Source: Pseudomonas saponiphila (GTDB lineage Bacteria; Pseudomonadota; Gammaproteobacteria; Pseudomonadales; Pseudomonadaceae). Taken from it: a DNA stretch of 64,000 bases. Shown here in pieces: positions 41,400 to 50,296 of this stretch; the stretch's first letter is position 1; every line of letters begins with the position of its first letter. The notes below the pieces were generated by a model that saw nothing but the letters and a program-made list of their open reading frames with translations, had not been told where the DNA came from and ran no database searches. The translations under genes and the position numbers were made by a program. The stretch spans positions 1,426,001 to 1,490,000 of the forward strand of contig NZ_FNTJ01000002.1 in assembly GCF_900105185.1 (NCBI RefSeq). Direction: 5' to 3'.

Positions 41400-42374
41400 T
41401 CAGCCCTTCCACACCTGCGGGTTGACCAGGTCCTGCGGGCGTTCGCCCAGCAGGGCGCTGCGCAGGTTGGCCATGGCGCGGTTGGCCATGGCGTCGCGGG
41501 TCTCGGTGGTGGCCGAGCCGATATGCGGCAAGGTCACGGCGTTCTTCAGCTGGAACAGCGGCGATTCTGCCAACGGCTCCTTCTCGTACACATCCAGGCC
41601 GGCGCCACGGATCTGGCCTTTCTGCAAGGCGTCGATCAGCGCCGGTTCATCCACCACCGGACCACGGGAAATGTTCACCAGGATCGCGCTGGGCTTCATC
41701 AGCGCCAGTTCGCGATGGCTGATCAAATGCCGGGTCTGCTCGCTCAACGGCACCACCAGGCAGACGAAATCCGCCTCGGCCAAGAGTTGCTCCAGGCTGC
41801 GAAACTGCGCCCCCAGCTCCTGCTCCAGGGCCTCCTTGCGGCTGTTGCCGCTGTAGAGAATCGGCATGCCGAAGCCCAAACGCCCGCGGCGGGCGATGGC
41901 CGCGCCAATGTTGCCCATGCCGACGATGCCCAGGGTCTTGCCGTGCACATCGCAACCGAACAGCGCCGGGCCGACGCTGGCCTGCCATTGTCCGGCCTTG
42001 GTCCAGGCATCCAGCTCGGCCACCCGGCGAGCGCTGCCCATGAGCAGGGCGAAGGCCAGGTCGGCGGTGCTTTCGGTGAGCACGTCCGGGGTGTTGGTGA
42101 GCATCAGCCCGCGTTCGTTGAAATAGCCCAGGTCATAGTTGTCGTAACCCACCGAGATGCTCGACACCACTTCCAGCTGCGCGGCGTTTTCCAACTGCGC
42201 GCGCCCCAGCTTGCGGCCGACGCCGATCAGGCCGTGGGCCCGGGGCAGGGCCTCATTGAACTGCGCGGCGATGTCCCCGAGCTTGGGGTTGGGGACGATG
42301 ACCTCGAAGTCCTGTTGCAGGCGTTCGGTCATCTCGGGGGTGATGCGGCTGAAGGCAAGTACAGTCTTTTTCAT
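41400..42374 (-). CDS. D-2-hydroxyacid dehydrogenase (2-ketogluconate/glyoxylate reductase type)
   Basis: A 324-residue NAD(P)-dependent reductase of the GhrB/TkrA/KguD group. The nucleotide motif is GMGNIG (152-157). Catalytic residues are Arg237 (NISRGPVVDE), Glu266 (DVYEKEP) and His284 (LPHIGSA). The N-terminus is MKKTVLAFSRITPEMTERLQ, and the segment SSISVGYDNYDLGYFNERGL is characteristic of hydroxypyruvate/ketogluconate reductases. The likely reaction is reduction of glyoxylate, hydroxypyruvate or 2-ketogluconate. It is separated from the upstream LysR gene by a REPIN. Confidence 0.9.
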   Translation of the reverse strand: MKKTVLAFSRITPEMTERLQQDFEVIVPNPKLGDIAAQFNEALPRAHGLIGVGRKLGRAQLENAAQLEVVSSISVGYDNYDLGYFNERGLMLTNTPDVLTESTADLAFALLMGSARRVAELDAWTKAGQWQASVGPALFGCDVHGKTLGIVGMGNIGAAIARRGRLGFGMPILYSGNSRKEALEQELGAQFRSLEQLLAEADFVCLVVPLSEQTRHLISHRELALMKPSAILVNISRGPVVDEPALIDALQKGQIRGAGLDVYEKEPLAESPLFQLKNAVTLPHIGSATTETRDAMANRAMANLRSALLGERPQDLVNPQVWKG

Positions 42375-42463
42375 CGCGGGAAGGCTCGTCAGGCGGGTGG
42401 GAATGCCAAGCAAGCTAACATTTTTGCCGCCGCCGCCAAAGCGCCCGCCACGGGCCGGCTTGT

Positions 42464-42565
42464 TGTAGGAGCTGGCTTGTTGTAGGAGCTGGCTTGCCAG
42501 CGAAGGCGGCCCCCGGGTTTGCGCCGGACGTGCGGCCCTCTTCGCCGGCAAGCCGGCTCCTGCGG
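42464..42565 (+). repeat. REPIN with duplicated first 17 bases
   Basis: A REPIN running from TGTAGGAGCTGGCTTGCCAG (42481) to AAGCCGGCTCCTGCGG. It is preceded at 42464-42480 by an extra copy of TGTAGGAGCTGGCTTGT, apparently a slippage duplication. It lies between the LysR gene and the hydroxyacid dehydrogenase gene. Confidence 0.9.
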
Positions 42566-42598
42566 GTGGGGCGGTGGTTTGGGCGGGCGCCCTGGCAG

Positions 42599-43567
42599 TC
42601 AATTGGCCAGGCGGGCACCGGTGAGGCTGCTGCTCAGTTCGTAAGCCGCCAGTTCCGCCTGGTGCGCAGCGAGGATCTCCGGCAGGGAGCCGCGCAGGTA
42701 TTCGACCCAGGTCTTGATCTTGGCGTCCAGGTACTGGCGCGACGGGTAGATGGCGTACAGGTTCAGCTCCTGGGAGCGGTACTTGGGCATCACCCGCACC
42801 AGGGTGCCGTTGCGCAGGCCTTCGATGGCGGCATACACCGGCAGCACGCCAATGCCCATGCCGCTGATGATCGCAGTCTTCATCGCGTCGGCGGAGTTCA
42901 CCAGGAACGGCGAGCTGTTGATGGTGACCATTTCCTGGCCTTCCGGGCCGTCGAAGGCCCACTTCTCCAGGGGAATCACCGGGCTCACCAGGCGCAGGCA
43001 GGCGTGGTTCAGCAGGTCGCTGGGCTTTAGCGGGCAGCCATTGGCTTTCACATAGGCCGGGGAGGCGCAGACGATGCTGTAGGTGATCCCCAGGCGCTGG
43101 GAGACGAACCCCGAGTCCGGCAGCTCGCTGGCCAGGACGATGGACACATCGTAGCCCTCGTCCAGAAGGTCCGGCACGCGGTTGGCCAGGGTCAGGTCGA
43201 AGGTCACGTCCGGGTGCGACTTGCGGTAGCGGGCGATGGCGTCGATCACGAAGTGCTGGCCGATGCCGGTCATGGTGTGCACTTTCAACTGGCCGGCGGG
43301 GCGGGCGTGGGCGTCGCTGGCCTCGGCCTCGGCTTCTTCGACGTAGGCCAGGATCTGCTCGCAACGCAGCAGGTAGCGTTTGCCGGCTTCGGTCAGGGCG
43401 ATACGGCGGGTGGTGCGGTTGAGCAGGCGGGTTTGCAGGTGAGCCTCTAGATTGGAGACTGCGCGCGAGACGTTGGCCGTGGTGGTATCCAGCTGCACCG
43501 CGGCGGCGGTGAAACTGCCGGCTTCGGCCACACAACTGAAGGCACGCATGTTTTGCAAAGTGTCCAT
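42599..43567 (-). CDS. LysR-family regulator, divergent from efflux operon
   Basis: A 322-residue LysR regulator. The helix-turn-helix covers about 5-60, with AEAGSFTAAAVQLDTTTANV and SRAVSNLEAHLQTRLLNRTT. The effector domain has LASELPDSGFVSQRLGITYS and AIISGMGIGVLPVYAAIEGL. It is divergent from the four-gene efflux unit across 266 bp, like AaeR upstream of aaeXAB in enterobacteria, and so probably senses the exported aromatic acid. Its 3' neighbour is the hydroxyacid dehydrogenase on the same strand behind a REPIN. Confidence 0.88.
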   Translation of the reverse strand: MDTLQNMRAFSCVAEAGSFTAAAVQLDTTTANVSRAVSNLEAHLQTRLLNRTTRRIALTEAGKRYLLRCEQILAYVEEAEAEASDAHARPAGQLKVHTMTGIGQHFVIDAIARYRKSHPDVTFDLTLANRVPDLLDEGYDVSIVLASELPDSGFVSQRLGITYSIVCASPAYVKANGCPLKPSDLLNHACLRLVSPVIPLEKWAFDGPEGQEMVTINSSPFLVNSADAMKTAIISGMGIGVLPVYAAIEGLRNGTLVRVMPKYRSQELNLYAIYPSRQYLDAKIKTWVEYLRGSLPEILAAHQAELAAYELSSSLTGARLAN

Positions 43568-43717
43568 GGGGTGCTCTCTGGGGAGATGGCAAATTGTGAC
43601 ACGAAGTTACGGGGGCTTGGATAGGCGACCAAGGGATTATCGCGTTTACGGTAACAAAGAATCACAGGAATCCCTGCTTATCGCCGCCCCAGACGCCCCC
43701 TAGAATTGCCCCGATCC

Positions 43718-43793
43718 GTAGGAGTCGGCATGCCGGCGGTCCGCGCAACGCGGTGTAGCAGGCGTCTCGCTGCGCTGGCCGGCCGACTTCCAC
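43718..43793 (+). repeat. Second-type REPIN-like inverted repeat
   Basis: GTAGGAGTCGGC (43718-43729) and GCCGACTTCCAC (43782-43793) are inverted with 10 of 12 positions matching. Inner GCCGGC palindromes add stem potential. The ends resemble, but are not, the GTAGGAGC REPs seen elsewhere here. It lies 40 bases before the outer-membrane factor gene, in its 5' untranslated region or promoter. Confidence 0.45.
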
Positions 43794-43833
43794 GAGAGAA
43801 ATACTCCCCCCCGATCTTCAGGAATTCGCAGCA

Positions 43834-45345
43834 GTGCCGCGTCGCATCAGCAGAGGGTTCAAGACCCTCAGTGTTTGGGCTTTATCGTTAGCAATCAGCG
43901 GCTGCATCGGAACCGGAGGCATTGCCCCACAAGGCAAGACACTTCCCGCTAATACCTTGGCCACCGACGAGGCGATCAAGAGCGCCGCGCAAGATGCCCA
44001 CTGGCCCAGTGCCCAGTGGTGGCAGGCCTACGGCGACCCGCAGTTGAACCGCTGGATCAGCCTCGCCGTGCAAGGCAGCCCGAGCCTGGCCATGGCCGCC
44101 GCCCGGGTGCGCCAGGCCAAGGCCCTGGCCGGTATCGCCGAGTCGGCCGAGTCGCTGCAGATCAACGGCGACGCCACCCTCAAGCGCCACAACTGGCCCA
44201 CCGATCAGTTCTACGGCCCCGGCGCCCTGGCCAACACCACCACCTGGGACAACAACGCGGCCCTGGGCTTGAGTTATGCCCTGGACCTCTGGGGCCGCGA
44301 AAGCAACAACACCGAGCGCGCCGTCGACCTGGCCCACATGAGCGTGGCCGAAGCCCGCCAGGCCCAGCTGGAGCTGGTGAACAACGTGGTGCGCAGCTAT
44401 ATCCAGCTGTCCTTGCACTTCGCCCAGCGCGATATCGTCGCCGCCACCCTCAAGCAGCAGCAACAGATCCTGGCCCTGGCGCAACGGCGCCTGGACGGCG
44501 GCCTGGGCACCCATTTCGAAGTCAGCCAGGCCGAGGCGCCGCTGCCGGAAACCCATCGCCAACTGGACGCCCTGGACGAAGCAATCGCCCTGACCCGCAA
44601 CCAACTGGCGGCCCTGGCCGGCAAGGGCCCGGGGGAGGGCGCGCAGTTGCAGCGGCCGAGCCTGTCCCTGGGCGCCGCGCTGAAACTGCCCTCGGCCCTG
44701 CCCGCCGAACTGCTGGGGCAACGCCCGGACGTGGTCGCCAGCCGCTGGCAGGTGGCGGCCCAGGCTCGCGGCATCGATGTGGCTCACGCCGGCTTCTACC
44801 CCAACGTCGACCTGGTGGGCAGCATCGGCTTCATGGCCACTGGCGGTGGCGCCCTGGAGTTCCTCACTGGCAAGAAGCTCAACTACAGCGTCGGCCCGGC
44901 CATCAGCCTGCCGATTTTCGACGGCGGCCGCCTGCGCTCGCAGCTGGGTGAAGCCGCGGCCGGCTACGACCTGGCCGTGGCCAAGTACAACCAGACCCTG
45001 GTGGACGCGCTGAAAAGCATCTCCGACCAGCTGATCCGCCGCGAGTCCATGGACAAGCAGCAAGTCTTCGCCGCCGAGTCGGTGGCTGCGGCGCAGAAGA
45101 CCTACGACATCGCCACCGTGGCCTTCCAGCGCGGCCTGACCGACTACCTGAATGTGCTCAACGCCCAGAGCCTGCTGTTTCACCAGCAGCAGATCCAGCA
45201 ACAGGTGCAGGCCGCGCGCCTGACCGTCCAGGCGGACCTGGTGACGGCCCTGGGCGGCGGGCTTGAAGCCGGCCGCGACGTACCCGCGGACAATCGCACC
45301 CAGGCACCCAAGACCCCCGCGGCCCTGGCCGTGTTCGACCACTGA
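43834..45345 (+). CDS. RND/NodT-type outer-membrane efflux lipoprotein
   Basis: A 503-residue TolC-like outer-membrane factor of the OprM/NodT group. It starts at GTG 43834 and has a lipobox ISGC near residue 24. The duplicated OEP repeats contain QAKALAGIAESAESLQING and LLGQRPDVVASRWQVAAQAR, the latter a strong family marker, then ARGIDVAHAGFYPNVDLVGS and VGPAISLPIFDGGRLRSQLG. It forms the exit duct for the FUSC pump and HlyD adaptor encoded directly downstream (11-base gap). Confidence 0.92.
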   Translation: MPRRISRGFKTLSVWALSLAISGCIGTGGIAPQGKTLPANTLATDEAIKSAAQDAHWPSAQWWQAYGDPQLNRWISLAVQGSPSLAMAAARVRQAKALAGIAESAESLQINGDATLKRHNWPTDQFYGPGALANTTTWDNNAALGLSYALDLWGRESNNTERAVDLAHMSVAEARQAQLELVNNVVRSYIQLSLHFAQRDIVAATLKQQQQILALAQRRLDGGLGTHFEVSQAEAPLPETHRQLDALDEAIALTRNQLAALAGKGPGEGAQLQRPSLSLGAALKLPSALPAELLGQRPDVVASRWQVAAQARGIDVAHAGFYPNVDLVGSIGFMATGGGALEFLTGKKLNYSVGPAISLPIFDGGRLRSQLGEAAAGYDLAVAKYNQTLVDALKSISDQLIRRESMDKQQVFAAESVAAAQKTYDIATVAFQRGLTDYLNVLNAQSLLFHQQQIQQQVQAARLTVQADLVTALGGGLEAGRDVPADNRTQAPKTPAALAVFDH

Positions 45346-45356
45346 AGCAGGCTCCC

Positions 45357-47564
45357 ATGACTTCCTTGCCCGCCCCTTTGCGCTGGCTGTACTCCCTTGA
45401 ATGGCGCCGGGGTTTCTTCGACTGGGCGCGCAGCGACGGCGTGACCTGGGTCTACATCTTCAAGGTGCTGGCCGCCGCGTTCCTCACCCTGTGGCTGGCC
45501 ATGCGCCTGGAACTGCCGCAACCGCGCACGGCGATGATCACCGTGTTCATCGTCATGCAGCCGCAAAGCGGCCAGGTGTTCGCCAAGAGCTTCTACCGCT
45601 TTCTCGGCACCCTGACCGGCTCGGCGGTGATGGTGGCGCTGATCGCCCTGTTCGCCCAGAACACCGAGCTGTTCCTCGGTTCCCTGGCGATCTGGGTCGG
45701 CATCTGTTCGGCCGGTGCCGCGCGCTGTCGCAACTTCCGCGCCTACGGTTTCGTCCTCGCCGGCTACACCGCGGCGATGGTCGGACTGCCGGCCCTGGCC
45801 CATCCGGAAGGCGCCTTCATGGCGGCGGTGTGGCGGGTGCTGGAGATCTCCCTGGGGATTCTCTGCTCGACCCTGGTCAGCGCCGCGATCCTGCCGCAGA
45901 CCGCCAGCGCCGCGATGCGCAACGCCCTGTACCAGCGCTTCGGAGTGTTCGCCCTGTTCGTCACCGACGGCCTGCGCGGGCGTAGCCAGCGCGACAGTTT
46001 TGAAAGCAGCAACGTGCGCTTCATCGCCGAGGCCGTGGGCCTGGAAGGGCTGCGCAGCGTCACCGTGTTCGAAGACCCGCACATGCGTCGGCGCAACGGC
46101 CGCCTGAGCCGCCTGAACAGCGAGTTCATGGGCATCACCACGCGCTTCAACGCCCTGCACCAGTTGCTCGAACGCCTGCGCAGCAGCGGTGCCGATCACG
46201 TGGTGGCGGCGATCAAACCCGGGCTCTACGACCTGGCGGAGTTGCTCGACGGCTTTTCCGGCCGGGCTCTCACCAGCCCTGATGCGGCGCGCCTGGCCAC
46301 CGCCCTGGCGACCTACAAGAGCGAGCTGCCGGCGCGGGTGCGCAGTCTGCGCGCGGCGTTCCAGGAGACTGGCCCGAGCGACGCCGAGCAGTTGGATTTC
46401 CACACCGCCTACGAGCTGCTCTACCGCTTCGTCGACGAGATGCACAGCTATGCCCAGACCCACGCCTCCCTGGCCGACCACAGCCACGAACGCGAGCGCT
46501 GGGACGAGCCCTACACGCCGCAAACCAACTGGTTGGCCAGTGCCGCTTCGGGCATTCGCGCGGCCTTCGTGCTGCTGGTACTGGGCAGCTATTGGGTGGC
46601 CACGGCCTGGCCCAGCGGCGCCACCATGACCCTGATCGCCGCCGCCACCATCGGCCTTTCCGCCGCCACGCCGAACCCCAAGCGCATGGCCTTCCAGATG
46701 GCCTGCGGGACCTTTGTCGGCGCCCTGGTGGGCTTCGTTGAAATGTTCTTCGTGTTCCCCTGGATCGACGGCTTCCCGCTGCTGTGCCTGATGCTGGCGC
46801 CGGTGATCGTGCTCGGTTCGTTCCTCGCTTCCAGGCCCAAGTACGCCGGGGTCGGCCTGGGCCTGCTGATCTTTTTCAGCACCGGTTCGGTGCCGGACAA
46901 CCTGACCGTGTACAACCCCTACACCTTCATCAACGACTACATCGCCATGGTCATGGGCATGCTGGTCTGCGCTGCCGCCGGGGCGATCATCCTGCCGCCC
47001 AACAGCCGTTGGCTGTGGCGGCGCCTGGAGCAGGACCTGCGCGGCCAGGTGGTGTACGCCATCAGCGGCAAGCTCAAGGGCCTGGCGTCGAGCTTCGAGA
47101 GCCGCACCCGCGACCTGCTGCACCAGGCCTATGGCCTGGCGGTGGGCCAGCCCAAGGTGCAGAGCGAACTGCTGCGCTGGATGTTCGTGGTGCTGGAAGT
47201 CGGTCACGCCATCATCGAGTTACGCAAGGAGCAGGCGATCCTCCCGGTGCACCCGGCCTATGCCGAATCCCAGCCCTGGCGCCAGGCGATCCGGGTCATG
47301 GGCCGCTCCCTGGTGCGGCTGTTTTTGCAACCGAGCCAGAGCAACCTGGAGCGCGGCCTGATCGCCGTGGACCACGCTATCAGCCGGGTCCAGGCCACTG
47401 ACGAGCCCTTCGCCCCGCACTTCGACACCTCGGCCCTGCGCCGGGTCAAGAGCTACCTGCACTTCATTCGTACTTCACTGCTCGATCCGCAATCGCCGCT
47501 GGCGGCCTATGCCGTGGCCAAGCCGGCGGCGCCTGCACCCCAAGGACTTGACCATGCCTCGTGA
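45357..47564 (+). CDS. FUSC-family (AaeB-like) efflux transporter
   Basis: A 735-residue inner-membrane protein with two sets of helices, at about 35-170 and 385-530, separated and followed by cytoplasmic domains. This is the FUSC/AaeB layout. Typical segments are LPQPRTAMITVFIVMQPQSG and AYGFVLAGYTAAMVGLPALA in the first half and WPSGATMTLIAAATIGLSAA in the second. AaeB homologues export aromatic carboxylic acids such as p-hydroxybenzoate. It lies between the outer-membrane factor and the DUF1656/HlyD genes. Substrate inferred from family only. Confidence 0.9.
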   Translation: MTSLPAPLRWLYSLEWRRGFFDWARSDGVTWVYIFKVLAAAFLTLWLAMRLELPQPRTAMITVFIVMQPQSGQVFAKSFYRFLGTLTGSAVMVALIALFAQNTELFLGSLAIWVGICSAGAARCRNFRAYGFVLAGYTAAMVGLPALAHPEGAFMAAVWRVLEISLGILCSTLVSAAILPQTASAAMRNALYQRFGVFALFVTDGLRGRSQRDSFESSNVRFIAEAVGLEGLRSVTVFEDPHMRRRNGRLSRLNSEFMGITTRFNALHQLLERLRSSGADHVVAAIKPGLYDLAELLDGFSGRALTSPDAARLATALATYKSELPARVRSLRAAFQETGPSDAEQLDFHTAYELLYRFVDEMHSYAQTHASLADHSHERERWDEPYTPQTNWLASAASGIRAAFVLLVLGSYWVATAWPSGATMTLIAAATIGLSAATPNPKRMAFQMACGTFVGALVGFVEMFFVFPWIDGFPLLCLMLAPVIVLGSFLASRPKYAGVGLGLLIFFSTGSVPDNLTVYNPYTFINDYIAMVMGMLVCAAAGAIILPPNSRWLWRRLEQDLRGQVVYAISGKLKGLASSFESRTRDLLHQAYGLAVGQPKVQSELLRWMFVVLEVGHAIIELRKEQAILPVHPAYAESQPWRQAIRVMGRSLVRLFLQPSQSNLERGLIAVDHAISRVQATDEPFAPHFDTSALRRVKSYLHFIRTSLLDPQSPLAAYAVAKPAAPAPQGLDHAS

Positions 47565-47754
47565 AATCGCCTTCCACGGCGTTTACATGCCCACCATGAC
47601 CCTGATGTTCTTCATCGCCGCGGCCCTGGCCTGGGCCCTGGACCGGTTCATCTCCGGCTATGACCTGTATCGCTTCTTCTGGCACCCGGCGCTGCTGCGC
47701 CTGAGCCTGTTCTGCTGTCTGTTCGGCGCCATGGCGCTCACTGTCTACCGTTGA
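47554..47754 (+). CDS. DUF1656 small inner-membrane protein (AaeX-like)
   Basis: A 66-residue protein with two helices (about 10-30 and 42-62). It starts at ATG 47554, so its first 11 bases overlap the end of the FUSC gene. MPREIAFHGVYMPTMTLMFF and ALDRFISGYDLYRFFWHPAL are standard DUF1656 features. The family is nearly always found between FUSC and HlyD genes of aromatic acid exporters and is probably a small pump subunit. The HlyD gene follows after 10 bases. Confidence 0.9.
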   Translation: MPREIAFHGVYMPTMTLMFFIAAALAWALDRFISGYDLYRFFWHPALLRLSLFCCLFGAMALTVYR

Positions 47755-47764
47755 GATCCCCGCA

Positions 47765-48625
47765 ATGAAAAAGTTTTTCAGCCTGCTCGCCACCCTGCTC
47801 GTGCTGGCCCTGGCCCTGTGGATCGGCTGCACCCTGTGGGAGCACTACATGTACACCCCCTGGACCCGTGACGGCCGGGTGCGGGCGGACATCATCAACG
47901 TCGCCGCCGACGTCACCGGCGAAGTGGTGGACGTGCCGGTCAAGGACAACCAACTGGTGCACAAGGGCGACCTGCTGATGCAGATCGACCCCGAGCACTA
48001 CCAGATCGCGGTCAAGCAGGCGCAGTCGCTGGTGGCGTCGAAGAAGGCCACCTGGGAGATGCGCAAGGTCAACGCCAAGCGCCGCGCCGACATGGACAAC
48101 CTGGTGATCTCCAAGGAAAACCGCGACGACGCCGGCAACATCGCCGACTCGGCCCTGGCCGACTACCAGCACGCCCAGGCCCAGCTGGAAGCGGCGGAGC
48201 TCAACCTCAAGCGCACCCAGGTGCGGGCGGCGGTGGACGGCTACGTGACCAACCTCAACGTGCACCGCGGCGACTACGCGCGCATCGGCGAGGCGAAAAT
48301 GGCCGTGGTCGACATGAACTCGTTCTGGGTTTACGGCTTCTTCGAGGAAACCAAGCTGCCCCACGTGCGCGTCGGGGATAAAGCGGACATGCAATTGATG
48401 AGCGGTCAGGTGCTCAAGGGCCACGTGGAAAGCATTTCCCGCGGCATCTACGACCGCGACAACCCGGAAAGCCGCGAACTGATCGCCGACGTCAACCCGA
48501 CCTTCAACTGGGTGCGCCTGGCCCAGCGGGTGCCGGTACGCATCCACATTGATGAAGTGCCGGAGGGCGTGCTGCTGGCGGCGGGCATCACCTGCACCGT
48601 CATCGTCAACCCCGAGCCGTTGTAG
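47765..48625 (+). CDS. HlyD-family membrane fusion protein (AaeA-like)
   Basis: A 286-residue periplasmic adaptor. One N-terminal helix (about 5-25) anchors it. It then has the family opening YTPWTRDGRVRADIINVAAD, a lipoyl half-motif (VTGEVVDVPVKDNQLVHKGD), a short helical hairpin (about 85-150), and the second lipoyl half with RTQVRAAVDGYVTNLNVHRG. It links the FUSC pump to the outer-membrane factor. It is the last gene of the efflux operon. A REPIN array follows. Confidence 0.92.
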   Translation: MKKFFSLLATLLVLALALWIGCTLWEHYMYTPWTRDGRVRADIINVAADVTGEVVDVPVKDNQLVHKGDLLMQIDPEHYQIAVKQAQSLVASKKATWEMRKVNAKRRADMDNLVISKENRDDAGNIADSALADYQHAQAQLEAAELNLKRTQVRAAVDGYVTNLNVHRGDYARIGEAKMAVVDMNSFWVYGFFEETKLPHVRVGDKADMQLMSGQVLKGHVESISRGIYDRDNPESRELIADVNPTFNWVRLAQRVPVRIHIDEVPEGVLLAAGITCTVIVNPEPL

Positions 48626-48670
48626 GAACAGGGGCGGAAACCCTAGGAACTGCACGGTCTGCCTGACTGC

Positions 48671-48974
48671 TGTAGGAGCTGGCTTGCCAGCGAAGGCGTC
48701 CGCCCAGGCGATGCAAGACTCAAGGGCCTCTTCGCCGGCAAGCCGGCTCCTACAGGGAACTGCACGGTCTGCCTGACTGCTGTAGGAGCTGGCTTGCCAG
48801 CGAAGGCGTCCGCTCGGGCGATGCAAGGCTCAAGGGCCTCTTCGCCGGCAAGCCGGCTCCTACAGGGAAATGCACGGTCTGCCTGACTGCTGTAGGAGCT
48901 GGCTTGCCAGCGAAGGCGTCCGCTCAGGCAATGCAGGGCTCAAGGGCCCCTTCGCCGGCAAGCCGGCTCCTACG
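48671..48974 (+). repeat. Tandem array of three REPINs, 110-base period
   Basis: REPINs at 48671-48754, 48781-48864 and 48891-48974 all begin TGTAGGAGCTGGCTTGCCAG and end GCCGGCAAGCCGGCTCCTAC. Starts are exactly 110 bases apart. The 26-base spacer, which begins GGGAACTGCACGGTCTG (GGGAAATG in the third), is repeated with the element and is also found before the first copy. The unit has therefore been duplicated together with its flank. It fills the gap between the HlyD gene and the convergent lipoprotein gene. Confidence 0.94.
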
Positions 48975-48989
48975 ATGGAGGGGGGGCCG

Positions 48990-49933
48990 TTATTTGTAGC
49001 TTTTCTGCATGATCGCCAGGGACTTCTTCGCCGCCGCTTCCAGGCCGTCGTCGACGTGGTTGATGACCGCCACCAGCTTCGGGTTCTGCAGCACGTCGAC
49101 ACCGGGGTAACGTTGCTGGGCCAGGCGCGAGACGATGATGTACTGGGTCACCGCGTAATGCAGCTTGAACTGGCCGCTGTCCCGGGCCTTGGCGATGGCC
49201 GCTTTGACAAAGGCCTGGCGCTGGGCCGTGGTCATGCCCTGGAACAGGTCGGGGAGATCGAAATGGATCTCGGCGGAGAAAATCGCCACCTCCTCATCCC
49301 GCGCTTCGTCATACATCACCTGTTTGCTGGTCACGCGCTGCTTGAGGTCGGCAAAGCGCTGTTCACCTGCGGCCAGTTGCTCCGGACTCATCTTGCCTTT
49401 CAGGGCGTCCAGCTGGCTGGTGTCTTCGGTGTTGTCGATGATCTTCAGCCAGGCGTAGGCCTTGACCAGGTCGCCGGATTCTTCGGCGGCGTCGGCCAGG
49501 CTCTGCTGCGGTTCCGGGTTGCCGTGCAGCGCCGAGCGCTCCAGCCAGCGCAGCGCCAGGTCGCGGTCCTTGGGAATGTCCTTGTCGCCGAACCAGTAGG
49601 TGGCGTACATGCCGTACTCGGCGCACCAGTCGTTCTGCGACGCCGAGTAGGCGATGTAGTTGAAGGACTCGCGGCCATGGCGAAGCAGCCCTTGGCGTTC
49701 TTGTAGTCCTCGATCTCGTTCAGCTTGTAACCGATGCCGTACAGCAGATCGGCCTCCATGGCCGGGTTGCAGTATTCGTTGGCGCTGACCTTGGGCAAGA
49801 CGCTGTCCAGCGTCAGCTTGGGCAGGGTGTCATTCAGGTCGGGGACTTTCGGTTCGGTGTTTTCCGCAGGCGTGGAGGCGCAGGCCGCCAGCAAGACAGC
49901 TAATGCCAGTGGCAGCGCGTTGAACAATTTCAA
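48990..49933 (-). pseudogene. Sel1/TPR-like lipoprotein gene split by a one-base deletion
   Basis: The 5' part (from ATG 49933) encodes MKLFNALPLALAVLLAACAS, a lipoprotein signal with lipobox LAAC, and continues to NAKGCFAMA. The natural continuation, ESFNYIAYSASQNDW then MYATYWFGDKD, is in another frame that runs to the stop at 48990. Restoring one base in the GGCC tract near 49671-49675 would give a single protein of about 314 residues ending AKKSLAIMQKSYK. The middle shows a Sel1-like helical repeat (LALRWLERSALHGNPEPQQS). As read, the gene is broken; a sequencing indel is equally possible. Function unknown. Confidence 0.75.
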
Positions 49934-50106
49934 TGGGTATTCCCTGATCGGCGAATGAAAAAAGCGCGCATGAAATCAGGCAGTGACAGGACGGGAGAGG
50001 GTGGAGCGTTAGCCATTCCGTGCTTGGGTGTCGATAGCAGCGATTCCATGCGGCGAGCGCATTCTACTGGGAATGCGCGGGGGCACAATCCGCACCGCGC
50101 CGCTGC

Positions 50107-50291
50107 TGTAGGAGCTGGCTTGCCAGCGAAGGCGCCGACATGGGCGATGCAAGGCTTGCGGGCCCTTTCGCCGGCAAGCCGGCTCCTACGAGGGGAGGTG
50201 TTGGCTGTGTAGGAGCTGGCTTGCCAGCGAAGGCGCCGGCATGGGCGATGCAAGGCTTGCGGGTCCTTTCGCCGGCAAGCCGGCTCCTACG
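50107..50291 (+). repeat. Two tandem REPINs, 101-base period
   Basis: REPINs at 50107-50190 and 50208-50291 begin TGTAGGAGCTGGCTTGCCAG and end CCGGCAAGCCGGCTCCTAC. Their internal parts are almost identical (GCGCCGACATGGGCGATGCA versus GCGCCGGCATGGGCGATGCA), which indicates recent duplication. They lie between the SDR stop and the start of the lipoprotein gene. Confidence 0.93.
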
Positions 50292-50296
50292 GGAGG

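Noticed and set aside
41400..43592. A single 730-codon minus-strand frame covering both the hydroxyacid dehydrogenase and the LysR gene
   Set aside because: Only its C-terminal 324 residues are a real protein. The rest is out of frame with the LysR gene and Arg/Pro-rich, so it is not a fusion.
48671..48974. Regularly spaced repeats that resemble a short CRISPR array
   Set aside because: The units are about 84 bases with inverted ends (REPINs), the 26-base spacers are nearly identical to each other, and there are no cas genes.
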